Below, piece after piece: positions 32,201 through 42,689 of a DNA stretch of 64,000 bases; the first letter of the stretch is position 1, and each line of letters begins with the position of its first letter. The notes beneath the pieces were generated by a model. It had not been told where the DNA came from, searched no databases, and worked only from the letters and a program-made list of their open reading frames with translations. A program made the translations under genes and the position numbers. Source of the stretch: Cladophialophora immunda (lineage: Eukaryota > Ascomycota > Eurotiomycetes > Chaetothyriales > Herpotrichiellaceae); assembly GCF_000835495.1 (NCBI RefSeq), contig NW_015622546.1, positions 2,846,955 through 2,910,954 of the forward strand, read 5' to 3'.

Positions 32201-32328
32201 CAGTACGATTGACGTCGCTTGCGCGGTTTGGATGGGCGCCTGCCAGAAGACGCATGAGTGTCCACTAGAATCACAAGCTTCTTAAGCACTTCTTCCATGC
32301 CTTGGATTTTCAGCGCGACATCCGACAT
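29221..32328 (-). CDS. JmjN-JmjC-SET fusion protein
   Basis: A 1035-residue single-exon gene from the ATG at 32328. Residues ~1-70 are basic and coiled coil; 70-210 are disordered. Residues ~224-262 are JmjN-like (VIVLMPLN...GVFKYVLPDD). JmjC spans ~370-500 and keeps the Fe(II) triad of KDM4-type demethylases: H394 and E396 in VIHHEDGNL, and H476 in WGDSYHQGG. It also keeps SLNALH and a lysine in GREKLWYVV for 2-oxoglutarate. Cys pairs follow (CSPNCDG). A basic patch at ~570-595 may be a nuclear signal. After a helical middle and a Cys motif (CDLCDESKCDC, ~875) the C-terminus is a SET domain (~895-1012: DKGRGLQAVA, RSNIYGYMNHDCVPT, EELTINYG) with post-SET CPCPKCHA. So one chain combines a histone-demethylase and a methyltransferase fold. 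Activities and substrates are inferred. Confidence 0.85.
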   Translation of the reverse strand: MSDVALKIQGMEEVLKKLVILVDTHASSGRRPSKPRKRRQSYWTEIRSMISELATSVQNLKEKVEGSVIATSQNGIAGAGDHNATLEARLPTSAQSPHERLQVDQNPSDTQQGPQNGESIAVDPSAKADHQTKSTSQLSESATDENHAHLTIPDHFRAGLTTADQSAEVSWPREDAAASVAVPHCSRPPVTSTPSQPDYSTPALSQTPRNYDITIPHRKEHGVIVLMPLNMDQCRDTPFLFSQAEALGARETGVFKYVLPDDFEPGTHAVSSITTRISSFESRLGPDNIFRISRTEDPGTLHISNATFAPMEPDELAEMVERRLTDPEAMSKIRYCTDLPARTAEDRRLLSLPAESPIWPLKDNLLDRTKYSVPGLHWPYGYVSSDDGSLFVIHHEDGNLPSLNALHCGREKLWYVVARKDGSLIENEVKQGKCAQKVRHASRWIPRSKLKAMGASFVTFVQRTREVVVVWGDSYHQGGTVGPTVAEAVNYGSPNWSIEGYSACSPNCDGFPIPSTFLEFRDPSEPQREQEAESAPEAHDLPVSGRRQRQVRNGPSQAGEAVNIGHLVARSLRKRRRDQSPTRMASGKRSRSTQSSADTMMIANHNIWYAPISQMAKAICSRAAIKQFFEIVRGRRDLEPTALRMYPGKDVSRSHNPTQMLQNDIAAINVFSKKGAFHDFLIRLYQARLAQHAEEVKRSREKETGQSRERIPKGGIQKILQGREMDPRQFYHHRERGAKWRTYSEMFPGILAFLLFQTQAFEFSSTDWVLLKDTDFDSLRRHLDTKQISALCSAGQKFEASLNLTADDVEFAGESVSLDKVSVEDLFFYLEPVPTIDENEFLENEYPNWRRPKYWPEDYPWPVDPTYIPPSERQCDLCDESKCDCVNRRPEILPRIRIYPDKGRGLQAVAKEAGHIAYLKGTHLGYLTGKLVPPDTYKNGKCYAMFREDLDEHPEVAQINCGERSNIYGYMNHDCVPTAKLQGQRVSGRYRVSVVATRDVRDAEELTINYGNGFWGEGKQCPCPKCHARAITTPA

Positions 32329-32879
32329 GATGCAAGAATGATTGAAGATTTCTCGTTCACGGGAGTGAAAGCGCTGTTGAAAGAGTTAATGTGGTCTTTT
32401 GTCGCGCGTGATTTCCGATCCCTTGGCGCGGGGCCAGCCGAGTCTATTCCCATTTTAGACATATGTCAACAGACAAAGGAATGCCTCTCAATTCGACAAT
32501 TCCCATAAACGCCTTCTTGACCTGTAACGCGGCCATTGAGCTCCACCGGCTCTCTTCCTGTTGCCATACCGCATATACACTGTTGTGCATTAACCCCCTC
32601 AACATAGGCTCGTAAATCGCAACTCGCTTCTGCAGCAGTACTGAGCTAGGGGAAAGAGGAGGGCTGCTGGTTCCACGAGACTACTATGTCGCGCAGTATT
32701 CACATACAGATGTTACCTACGACGCTCTGAGTCGGATCAAAAACATCGCGTCAGCATCGGCGAGACGGAGGTCCCCATACCACCCTACGAGATCACAAAC
32801 CCAATCCTGAAGTCATCCCTGCAGTTGTCCAGAAAGCTATTTGGCCTTTGCGCCGCTAATTCCTGACCGCACCCTTATA
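32329..32879. other. Intergenic, upstream of the JmjC-SET gene
   Basis: No gene supported; the promoter of the minus-strand gene must lie at the left edge. Confidence 0.4.
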
Positions 32880-32881
32880 CG

Positions 32882-33215
32882 ATGGAAGAGATCCACGATA
32901 CCACCCACAACGAAACTTATTACGGCTCCTCATGAGGTGGACCACAAAGCCGAGCGCTAAGGCTCTTGATCAAAGGAATCGATATTGTGCACGGCCAGAT
33001 TGGCGGCGGCAGAGGAAAGCTGAAGAATCTATCGACTTGGATCGAATGATACGGGCCAGAGAGCGGACGTCATGAAACCATCAGGATCCAGCTGCCGTTG
33101 GCACCAGAATGGTGCAAAAGAGACCATTTGAAATCACTCGACCATCAGCGCATGTACAATGCCAAGACCAGGGACTTCTCCTATGGAAAGAATAGGGCTT
33201 TTTCGACACAATAAA
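32882..33215 (+). pseudogene. Decayed coding fragment, family unknown
   Basis: The + frame from an ATG at 32882 reads MEEIHDTTHNETYYGSS, TGA, then RALRLLIKGIDIVHGQIG, KLKNLSTWIE, TGA, YGPESGRHETIRIQLPLAPE and LKSLDHQRMYNAKTRDFSY. Two TGA codons interrupt an otherwise protein-like frame, as expected if Trp codons were mutated. I do not recognise it. Confidence 0.4.
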
Positions 33216-35508
33216 TCACTTATTGGCACTAAGTGAATCATGGGTTGAGAAGATGGTCCTGGTTAAAAGCGTTTACGGAAGCCCAAGTAAGCTTTGAGCT
33301 CCTTTTCACTAGCAATATTGCGCTGAGACAGAGATATGCCGGAACACAAGAGCACAAGATGCATGCCGCGGTTCCGCAAAGGGAGGGCGAAGGTCAGTAA
33401 TGAAATGTATATGCGGATTCACGTTTGCGTTGATTGATTGACAGTGCAGCGGCACAGAGATGACGACCTGCAAAGCGCGCATAGACCGTAAGGTTCAATG
33501 TCAGAACAGACTTCATCCGACCATCAGTCTCCACAATACCTCACATTTTAGGCCTGTCGATTACGACTCCTGGATCGGGATTCACCGACAACCACGATAG
33601 TACTAACATTCTCTCAGACGCAGATCCGGTTGGCAAACATACGAGAAAGGCCAGCTAAGTTCAAAGCATGTTGCATGAGTCGCAATGAAGTAGAGAGGGC
33701 TTCCGTCAGGGCCATCCTGAATCCGTGGTCATCATAAAGTAAAGGCGCCCCTCGATCATGCTGGTGATGGTCTGCGGTGAGCGGAGCCACCCTGAGAACA
33801 CCGCAAGTTCTGGAGGAACCTGTTCCGGGTTGGGTCGGTCCTCCAAATCTGTCAAACATCGTCCCCCGCATGTTGTGGGAGCTTCTATATATATTTTGTG
33901 ACTGTTGCATATTTACCATGAGTTCGATGTCGATCGTCCACTAATAGCGGCCCGGTACTCCTCTTATTGCTGACTCTGCCGACTGCTCATCTCACGACAC
34001 GTTTATGCTCTAGCAAGCCTTCTTTAGTCGCTATAGATGATGATCAGCTTGCACCTCTTTAAAGATTTATGCCTCAGGAACCTCATCATCCACTCACTGG
34101 AGGCATCCATTATAGAGACGTTCGATAAGATCGGGTATCTCTCAGAGTCCTGCCAAAAACACGATTTACGAAATCATCCTCACGCCGATGCTTGCCCATG
34201 TCAGGCGGAACTTTTCTTCAAGTTAGATCGGCTCGACGAGTCCATCCACAGGTTGAAAGATCTAAGGCATTTCGTCGTCCGCTGGTGGATATGGTACATT
34301 CGATCTTCAACCAAGAATCCTTTCTTTCCGAAAGAAAGTATTCGAGTTTGGTCCCAAACAGGCCAACCCATTGCGGCTTGGCAGAAATACTCCATCGCCC
34401 AGAGGAACGGCGAAGTTGGACCGAGAAACCGGAGAGCCTTTATCTATTATAAGGACTCACGCGAGATATCTACCAGACCCGCCGCTGCCACCAATAGCGA
34501 GTAGTTTATGTCGACACTTCAGACGACCCGAGCTCCGGTATAACAACGCTTTGCTACGTCCAAGAGCTTAGCAACCTTGCACCTTGCGGGGTGGCTAACA
34601 GCCGGCCGAGCTTTGCTCCAGCAATGCCTTCCAATGATACGACTTAAGCTACAGTATTACTCAGATTTGATTTGGCAATCTGTCACACGATATGGGATGT
34701 TAATGAAGCCCGGTCTTGGAAAAATCAATTTCTAGCATTTATGGCAAGATGATGCCTAGAGGAGCATTTTGAATTGTGTAGAGAGCTGATCTCAGTGACC
34801 ATCAATAGATATCGGGATATCATTGGATTTACTGCGGAATAACACGACTGAACTCCCAGGGGAAGGTGGACGACGTCGATGGCTCATCTCTCTGCTACGA
34901 AACTCATGGACAATACGAACCAGAACATTTTGATAAACTGGCTCATGTCGCCTTGTAGGCTGGCTAGTTTTGTCCTGCATCTGCACGTTTAGTTGTAGAT
35001 TCAGTCTTCGCTGGCCCAGAGCAGCACTGTAGTGAATAGCGAGTGACCTCAGCAGCTGAACTTAACAAGGCGGTGGCGTACAGTTACCAGTTCCCTCCTC
35101 AAAAGTCACAATGATCAGATATTGCCTTCTGGACCTTGAAAAGTAATGGGTTATGATGCTATTTTTGCACACCCTGTTGATTTCAGTACTTCTTAGCGAT
35201 ATTATGGGTTTCCTTAATAACCACACCCACACAGACCAGCAGTACCGATTAGAGTTGACGTAACATCACGACAAAATCTGATAACAATTGGATTGCTGAT
35301 ATGGTGGAGGTGAAGCCTCCATCGTGCACAAGAACTCGTAAACAGCCATGACGCAGACAGAGTGGCCGTTGATTGCAAGTTCGCCGAAGTGGGAACTTGT
35401 AGTTAAATGTTGCAGACGGTGCGCTTATAGGTGACGGGAAACCGTAGAAGTGCTACCCTGGCGTGTAAAAAGCGGACGGTTTCCGGGACTTCAGGTTTTC
35501 GAACCAAT
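33216..35508. other. Long stretch without a supported gene
   Basis: Overlapping + frames at 34037-34504 and a minus frame at 33614-33919 are protein-like in parts, but no motif, splice structure or homology decides between them. Otherwise nothing was seen. Confidence 0.35.
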
Positions 35509-35997
35509 CCTATCCGATCTCCTCAGTCGGTTAGAGAGTTTTACTTCCTCCAAGAAGCCTACGGAATGGATGACCTGTTCAATCGTCGTATCCTGGAGAC
35601 CCTTGGTCTTCAATTGACCGTGAATCTCATCGTTGGTTCCAGCTCGCAGTTTCCAGGCGTGAGCTAGCTGAAGTGCCACATCACTCAAGGCAAATTGAGC
35701 TCCTTCTTGTGCTTGATTCAATGCTTGAATGGTATCGTTCAGTCTTTGATTTTCATGTTGGAAGCTGGCTAAGGTCGAGAATAGCTTGACCTTTTCTGTC
35801 TCAAGTAATTGGATCCTTTGCACGAGCTCATTTGTCGTGCTTGGTTGTTGCGCCAGTATGCCGCCGATTTTCTGTTCTAGCGAAGCGAACAGATCGTGCG
35901 ACACCTGAGAATTATGATGGAGAAGAGCCGCTTGATCGGCACGGTGTTGGCGAATGCTGTCAAGAATCTGTTGAGCAGCAGCGTTCGATTTCGTCAT
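35509..35997 (-). CDS. Coiled-coil protein, unknown function
   Basis: The frame from the ATG at 35997 (MTKSNAAAQQILDSIRQHRA) runs to a stop near 35491; the exact end is within that frame. It is strongly helical with heptad-like segments (LVQRIQLLETEKVKLFSTL, NQRLNDTIQALNQAQEG). A further upstream exon is likely: a minus frame at 35994-36218 ends just before it (NDLELFERPKAKFSDPLSG) and a CTCTTTCAG acceptor lies between. No catalytic motif. Another short coiled-coil gene is at 41.3-42.0 kb. Confidence 0.45.
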
Positions 35998-36472
35998 GAT
36001 GTCGGGCAAAAAGGTCGCTGATGAAAGGATTTCTGGCCTGAAAGAGGATCGCTAAACTTGGCTTTGGGCCTTTCAAATAGCTCCAAATCATTGATCGAGT
36101 CCTGGGGGGCACCTCGGTACCACGGTACTCCGTGGCGGCGCGTAATTCGATGCAGACTTCCCACAGTTCGCGTGGCATCATACACTTTCCTGGGGCCGCG
36201 CATTACCAGATGAGCCACGTCGAAAGCCAGGCTCGATATGATTGCATTGTCGTTATTTCGCAGCCATCATTATGTACCATTAGTGCGCAATTGCATAAGG
36301 CGCTTGGGGGTGGCCTATTCGACCTCTTAAAAGATCCGAGTCGCGCTCAGGGACTACCCTTGCTGGAAATGGATACTCAGGATATTATGACACGTCCCGA
36401 TTGTGATCAAAAACGGATTGATGAATTTGGAGGTCACCAGAACATTCCGGACACTCGTGTAGCCTAGAAATC

Positions 36473-36948
36473 CTGTAACGTAACTGCTGTATACATGATC
36501 TACCGAGCTCTATTTTCCCTGTCTATTTCAGTTCATATTATTGGTCGCCCGTATTATAGCACTGTGCGGTAGCTGATAACAAAGGATCATGGAGCAGTTG
36601 ACCAGAGAGACACGTTGATGGTCCCTGTTAGGTACAATGACGGCGAAGACAAACGAAATGGTGGTGAAACAGGATGGTCAACCATCATTATGTAAGGTAC
36701 TGCTTTACACCAGAAAGATTATTAGGTACACGTACTACATGCTTCCGAGACCCCTCGAATTCTGTAGCAGAAAGTGTCAAAAAGACCCACCGAATCGGCA
36801 TGGCTCCTTCTGATATTGGACAAGTCCTAAACTAGTAATATACTTCAATGGCTTCACAGGGGCGTAAGGATCATGGATTTCATCTACCAGCATTTCTTAG
36901 AGCCGCCTCACCAACACAACTTAGATGACCTGGGTGAAGTTATCATAA
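36473..36948 (+). repeat. 475-bp inverted repeat, right arm
   Basis: Inverted match to 25069-25543 with about 98.7% identity. Both ends are sharp: sequence outside CTGTAAC (inner) and outside TTATCATAA (outer) differs between arms. Confidence 0.95.
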
Positions 36949-37172
36949 GAGCAAAACTGGTCGAGTTTCGATATCCCGGTAATAAATCCCGCACGAGAGT
37001 GCGTCCTTCCCCGGTGGCTGTGACCAGTAGGCCCTGGCTGGAAGCGAGCGATAGGTGTCGAAGTCTCTATCATGATTGGTGTGAGTCCATGGCTGCTGAT
37101 ACGGTGCGGTCCTCTCGGTCACTCCTGTGGCCTGGTTGGTACCCCAGAGCTTCTATTGGCACTCGGACCTAA
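36873..37172 (+). pseudogene. Chimeric copy of the 179-residue hypothetical frame
   Basis: It starts with the same 25 codons as the gene at 24605-25144 (MDFIYQHFLEPPHQHNLDD) and then changes to unrelated sequence at 36949, stopping after 99 residues. The promoter and start are duplicated but the body is not. Confidence 0.5.
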
Positions 37173-38460
37173 CAACATTTTCAAGTGTTTATCAATGGAC
37201 CTTGAGCCGACTTGAGGCGGTATGTCTGGTGTTTACGTCGGAGTCAACACGATATGCAGATTTCTTCGCAGCCGAGACTGCTTCGAGATTGGCTCATGAA
37301 GTGGAATGCTGCAGACGATTAACTTACAGTAGCTCCACTCCTGACGAGAACAAGCCTCAACGAAGCAAGAGCAACGCCTCTTTTCAGTGGCCCAACCCAA
37401 GTTCGATGATCGCGGACAGGTTATGTTCAGAACCCAGAAAAATCTGCGGCAGCCGTACGGCACAAATCCTTCATGGGTTGGAAGATCTTCAAACTTGCTG
37501 CAGCATACATTATTTATCTAAGGCATGACAAAGCCGGCCATTTTTCCTGAAATAACTAGTAATAGCGTGGCTCCCTCCTTCCCAGCTTTGGTATGTCGCA
37601 AGAGGTCAACACGGCTGAGCGGAGTACTGGAATTCACGACCTTTGAGGGGAGAGAAAGAGTACTACGGTACAGGCACATCCTGTATCTCGAGTATGCTTC
37701 CAACACACTAATTTTCAGAGCTATCATTACATTCTCTGACATAGGTGAGAATCTCCGTGGCTTCCTCTCCCGGAGGAACGTTGACAAACTGAATGCTCAG
37801 GCTTAAACAAAGCATCCTACGGCAATGCCAAATACCAGCGACATCTCGTCCCTTCGCTTGACGGAAGAGCCACAAAAGAGAGCATCAGAGCACAAGGAAC
37901 AGCTAGCGTCATTGCGAATCACAACGGGAATCTTCTGCCGCAACGGGGGTTGCAACGACTCGAACCTCTGTCAAGCTCACCTAGAGACCCGGAAGCTTCG
38001 AGCTGCTCTCCACCAAAGAACGGCGGAGCAATTTCAAAGGTTTCGAAGTTTCGAACGAACTGAGAGACAAAACAGGGCATGTCTGCAGGGTTAGGGCAAA
38101 TTAGAATAATTCTCGAAAATTTGAAAGAGAAAATGCAGGATCTACAAAGGATACTAGACGAAATAATGAAAGACGTACCCTGAGGATGCATCCCTCATTC
38201 GCTCCTGAGACATCGATTGGTTGGGTGCGGAAACGGTCCATTTGGGTGGCTGTATTTCCTTCCAAGCATTTCCGACTGTTTAAGCTGGCCGTAGACGTCG
38301 TATATGAGGGCAGGAATTACCACGAAACTCGTTCTGGATCAGAAACATCGGAGAAAACAAAATGGCCAGAGACCTCTTCGTCTCTACTTCAAGATGCTGA
38401 AGATTTATAAGTACAGTAACATTTAATCTGATACAGCGACTAAATGAACCTTGAACACAG
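37173..38460. other. Unassigned, partly coiled-coil coding remnant
   Basis: The + frame at 37825-38094 is charged (RASEHKEQLASLRITTG, ERTERQNR) and is continued in another frame by MSAGLGQIRIILENLKEKM and LQRILDEIMKDVP-stop (ending near 38182), a typical C-terminal coiled coil. There is no clear intron, so probably a frameshifted gene. Family unknown. Confidence 0.35.
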
Positions 38461-39374
38461 TTATATGTTTGCGTCCTCATGAGAATCAGAAGATGCTGTA
38501 GCCCCCATAATATCCGGATAATCATTGTATATAGGATCCACATACCCTGGAGGTTCAAATAGACTAGATGCTGCCTTCCAGCTTGCTTCCGAGGCATCCC
38601 ATCCATATACTGGCCATGAGGATGGGTCTTGGAATGGCATGAAGCTCGGAGGATTCAAGCCCTGGTGATTGTCGCCATCCTTGTCGCTACTCAAACGCTG
38701 GCAACAGTGTGGGCCTTGGTGATAGCCACTATCGAAACGACTTCCTGGAGTCAAAAAGGCACCAAAAAGTTCGTGGAATTGTGCCTCCATGTCCAGTGGC
38801 TTGATAAAGGAGTTGAAAGCGTTTGGAGGTATCAACGGAGCCTCGCTTTCTGATGGGCTTCCTTTCGCTTGGGTGAGAGGCGGATTGGTTGACGAGCCTT
38901 TTGAATACGGAACCACCGTGGACACCGTTTCGTTGCTCGGGGTTGAAAGGCCAGTCAAGGCTGCTTCTATCTCAGCCTTGGTGATATTCACGCCTTCCAG
39001 GAGAACGCCCTGGTCCAGTGACTGAAAGTTGTCGAACACAACCGCGGCCGTGACCTCCAAAGGACTGTTGCCGCGGATAGACTGGACAAGGTTGCTGACC
39101 AAATACTCGTCGTTGAATCTGATGCTTTGTAGTATACCGTACAAAATTCCCCGTTCGTGAAGGTATGATTTCTTGGGACGCTTTCGTCCGTCCGTTCTGA
39201 AGTGACAGGAGATCCCGGTCCGGATGCAAGGGGTGCAAGGATGGCCAGAGCCACACTGCGATAAAAGTTTAGCCTAGGAGTCTACAATATCTCTGTCCGG
39301 AGACTTGCCTTAATCTTTTTTCGTTTGCATGATTGACATGCTCTTGAGGCAGTTGCTCTTGAAATTGTCGCCAT
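38461..39374 (-). CDS. Zn2Cys6 transcription factor with a GC-AG intron
   Basis: Exon 1 is 39374-39309 (MATISRATASRACQSCKRKK) and exon 2 is 39255-38461; 286 residues. The 53-bp intron begins GCAAGT instead of GTAAGT and ends ATCGCAG. Joining the exons completes the binuclear cluster C-x2-C-x6-C-x5-C-x2-C-x6-C: RACQSCKRKKIK plus CGSGHPCTPCIRTGISC. A basic linker follows (RKRPKKSYLHERG) and then a helical middle region. The C-terminal half is Ser/Pro-rich and acidic, as in activation regions. It is a nuclear DNA-binding regulator, short for the class and without the usual fungal-trans middle domain. Target genes unknown. Confidence 0.8.
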
Positions 39375-41321
39375 TTGGACAGATCCAGCGAGACATGACC
39401 AACACAGAGGGTTGTTCTTCCCGACTTATGTATCCTTCAATGCCGCTTTCTCTCCAAATCGGTGTTATAGCACTGTTTCAGACTTCAATTGTGGTCCTCA
39501 GACGTCTTCAAACTTATCCTGGGCCGCCGCTTCGTTTACGCAGCAATCCAGGCGGCGAGTGTCCCCTGCACTGCACCTTGCGCTGTGTTTCAAGATAGTT
39601 ACGCCTCACAGTCGGTGTCTCAAATCGGCTTCTACGCGGCCTGGGAGCCGAGTGGTATTGGATCTCCATCCTTTCTTGTGGTCGATATGTAGGCCACGCG
39701 ATTCACGTCCGAGGGATAGCACCTTTCTAAATCCCGTTGCGAGGGGAACGCTGACATACATTTCGCGACGAAAAGGGACTGGTGTACTATGCCAGGACGC
39801 TCACACGCAACGAAGGAAGCTTTGGCCCCTGTCGCTCTGCCGAACAGTGTTTTTGGTTGCGGATCTGGAATAACGTATGGTTTCTGCCATCACATTAATG
39901 CGTAGAGTTTGTGCTAATTGAAAACAGTTAGCGCAAAAGGGGACGCTCTTGCGTATCCACTCGCGTCACGAAAGCTGGGTTGAGCAAAGGCCGAATCAGA
40001 ATGGCGTCTCTTTCCCCGTCGCCAGAGGGCCAATGTACGGGTTGGCGCTTAGCGACCGACTCATTATTGGTGCGACATCGGTTTTGGTGCATCGTCGTCG
40101 CGTGCTCATCTGTGACCAACAAGCTATTCTGGACCTATCATTGCTGCGAAGTCCTATCCAGGTCACTGATCTGGGCAGCTCAAGCTCCTTCATAGACCGC
40201 TCAAGAGTTGCGTTGAGCGCCCCGAGACATCCATTCTCTATTGCCCCAAACTGTACAATACAGTCAAATAACACGTCCATTAAATGGGTAGAGAATTACT
40301 GCGGCGGCTGTTAAGCTTTGCTTAGGCGCCCAAATGCCAGCACTGATCACATCCCGCCACGGCCCGCCGGTGGTCAGATGTTTCAAATTATGCTTTTGGC
40401 TATGTGGCCACATCGGAACTAGCAGCCATGGTTGTCGAACTATAAACACGCAGCTTCCACTGAGGGACATGACATAATTCAGCAAAGAGCAACCTAAGTT
40501 AAGGCCGGACCGGAAGCATTCCAAAATGGGGCCGACCGTACCTTGGGCGGCTCTCCGTAGCTATGATTGGTGCACAGCAGGGATAAGCTGGAACAAAAGA
40601 CTTTCTTGTTACCTACTTGTATAGTGGTGAGGTCTTTGACTTTAGACCCTGGTACTAGGGGCCATGCTCGTCGTACTCGTCGGCCTCCTTTGCCTCTGGC
40701 GGTCCCACCGCCACTTGATGCCCCCAATTCAACATGGCCACTTACAATTATCGATAATAAATGGTTTCAATGTTTGAACCCGGATTAAAGTACATAGCTA
40801 ACTCAGAAATAGGAACATTGAAGAAGGTCATGCAGGTTACTCCAGGGACACGCTGGAGGGTGGTCCCGAAATTATATGGGCTCGGCTTTAGTGACACATT
40901 GGTACATTAACATACGGCATATTCCCGACACAAATCCAGACCTTTTTGGTAACATTTTTATTACTGTAAGTCCGTCGTTCAGAATTAAGAGCTGCTACCT
41001 CGTCCTCCGCCCTAACCTACAGGCTTCGGACCTGACTTTATACTGTAGATCATATTGCCGAGTTGATTCATCTCTCTTCATCCGTCGCTCAGATCTAAGA
41101 TCTTTGGATAACTGAGTTTTGTTTGGTGCCGTTGGAGGGGCTGATCTCAGGTGCAAGAATGTGGAGACAATGCAGAGGTTTGGGAGCAGCACGTTCGATT
41201 TGTTCTAAGCCAGCAAACACCGAGTAATGAGAATCTTCCTCCGGACGATCCTACAAACAAGAGCGTCCATTTTCCATCGGTAAGAGCCTCTATCGTCTAC
41301 TGCGGGAGCCACGAAGTCTGA
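39375..41321. other. Long intergenic stretch, no supported gene
   Basis: Overlapping frames at 39412-39873 contain a possible Cys-containing secreted-protein fragment (VPCTAPCAVFQDSY) that shifts frame. At 41076-41115 a short match (LFIRRSDLRSL) recalls the end of the protein at 54235-54822. Nothing firm. Confidence 0.35.
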
Positions 41322-41976
41322 TCAGGTGTCCCCTTGCCCTGTGACATTTGGTAAGGTGGATGGACGTATCACCGTATTCAAGCTATCACACATTGTACGC
41401 ACTCCGTCCATCATTGTCTCATTTAGTTTCTCCATTTGGTTCATCTGATCAACAACTTGTGCCAGTGACTTTTCAATCCGAGACGTTCTGGTCTGAAGAT
41501 CGACTATTACGTTTTGCATGTCTCCAAGAGCCTTATTGCATCTGCAATACTTGTCAGATCTAGCATTGGTTAACATAAGACTCGATGTACCTCTCGATGT
41601 CTAGCAACTGCCCCCCAATTGTCCGGACTCGTTGCGCTGCGTTGCGCATCTCCTGCCCCAGCATTATTGTGGACTTTTCTCCTAAGTTCGACGTGCTTTT
41701 GATGGAGGGTGACCGCAGTGGCTGCTGTGTGGTTCTCTGCGAAGGCTTTGTAACAACACGATGACCATGTTGTGTCAATGTCGGACCCGTACTCCAAGCG
41801 GCCTGCCGGCTAGGTCCTGTATGACTGAAATTTTGGACTTGTGAGAGACCGCCATTGTTCGAAATCATTTGCGGGTCGATGAATGGACTCTGAAGACCTA
41901 GTCCATGGTCTCTGTCAAAACCTTCCAGTCCAAACTGATCCTCAATTGCAGAATCGAAAATGTTTCGCTCGTCCAT
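41322..41976 (-). CDS. Coiled-coil protein, two exons, unknown function
   Basis: Exon 1 is 41976-41591 from the first ATG in frame (MDERNIFDSAIEDQFG) and exon 2 is 41541-41322. The 49-bp intron has donor GTACAT, branch CTGAC and acceptor TTGCAG; about 201 residues. The first half is polar and low in structure, the second half is helical (EMRNAAQRVRTIGGQLLDIE, then LQTRTSRIEKSLAQVVDQMN). No known domain. An upstream exon cannot be excluded because the frame stays open to 42027 from a TTG. Confidence 0.5.
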
Positions 41977-42689
41977 ACCTGGGGACGTTCGCCCATAGAG
42001 AATAGTGAATCTTCTTTTCCCCTCCAAGTGACCAGAGCCCGAGGAACGCGACTTCTAGTGTACCTGGGCGACGGATTGATTTCAGTTATTCAAGCTCCTA
42101 GCCACGCAATTCGAAGGGGGTTGCGTGCCTAAATGGCGGCGAAACCATTTTGAAACGCGGATCCTATCATCGTTCGAGAGTCCAGATCCCACCTGTCTGC
42201 CGAAGAGCCAGCCACTTACCACAGTTTACAGCGGTAGGACACTTTGTACTGCTACTTGCTCGCGAGATGACGAGTTTGGTGTGAGTATACGGGATTGGTA
42301 CAGTACCAATCAGGTTCATGGGAAGGAGTGGTAAGAAACTGCGGAGTTCCAGACTCCGGCGTAGCTAAGGTTGAAACAGACGTGAACCTAGACACCAGGG
42401 TTATCTGTGGTCAACTCCACTAACGTACTGCTAGAGAAACCCCCACCCCAGCGTGTTTGCGAAGGCCGAATTATTGGTCTCAGTTTCGAGAAACCTCGTA
42501 GAATAATGGTTCATTTAAATGCCAGTTTTCATTGGGTGATGGAACTCGAGGCCTGCCGGAATAGCATCGCCGATAATCCCTGCCTCCGAACTGGTCGACT
42601 ACACTTTCCGAGGTTCACCAGAACCGGAAACTCACGGATCCTGGTCGAGGTCAACCATAGATCACTGTGGTGTTTTCAAATAGCTGTCC
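41977..42689. other. Upstream flank of the gag fragment
   Basis: The gag frame is open from 42407, but residues before about 42690 show no gag similarity. No LTR was recognised. Confidence 0.35.

Noticed and set aside
33614..34571. Overlapping frames of 64-155 codons
   Set aside because: No motif, splice model or homology favours one; three frames compete in the same place.
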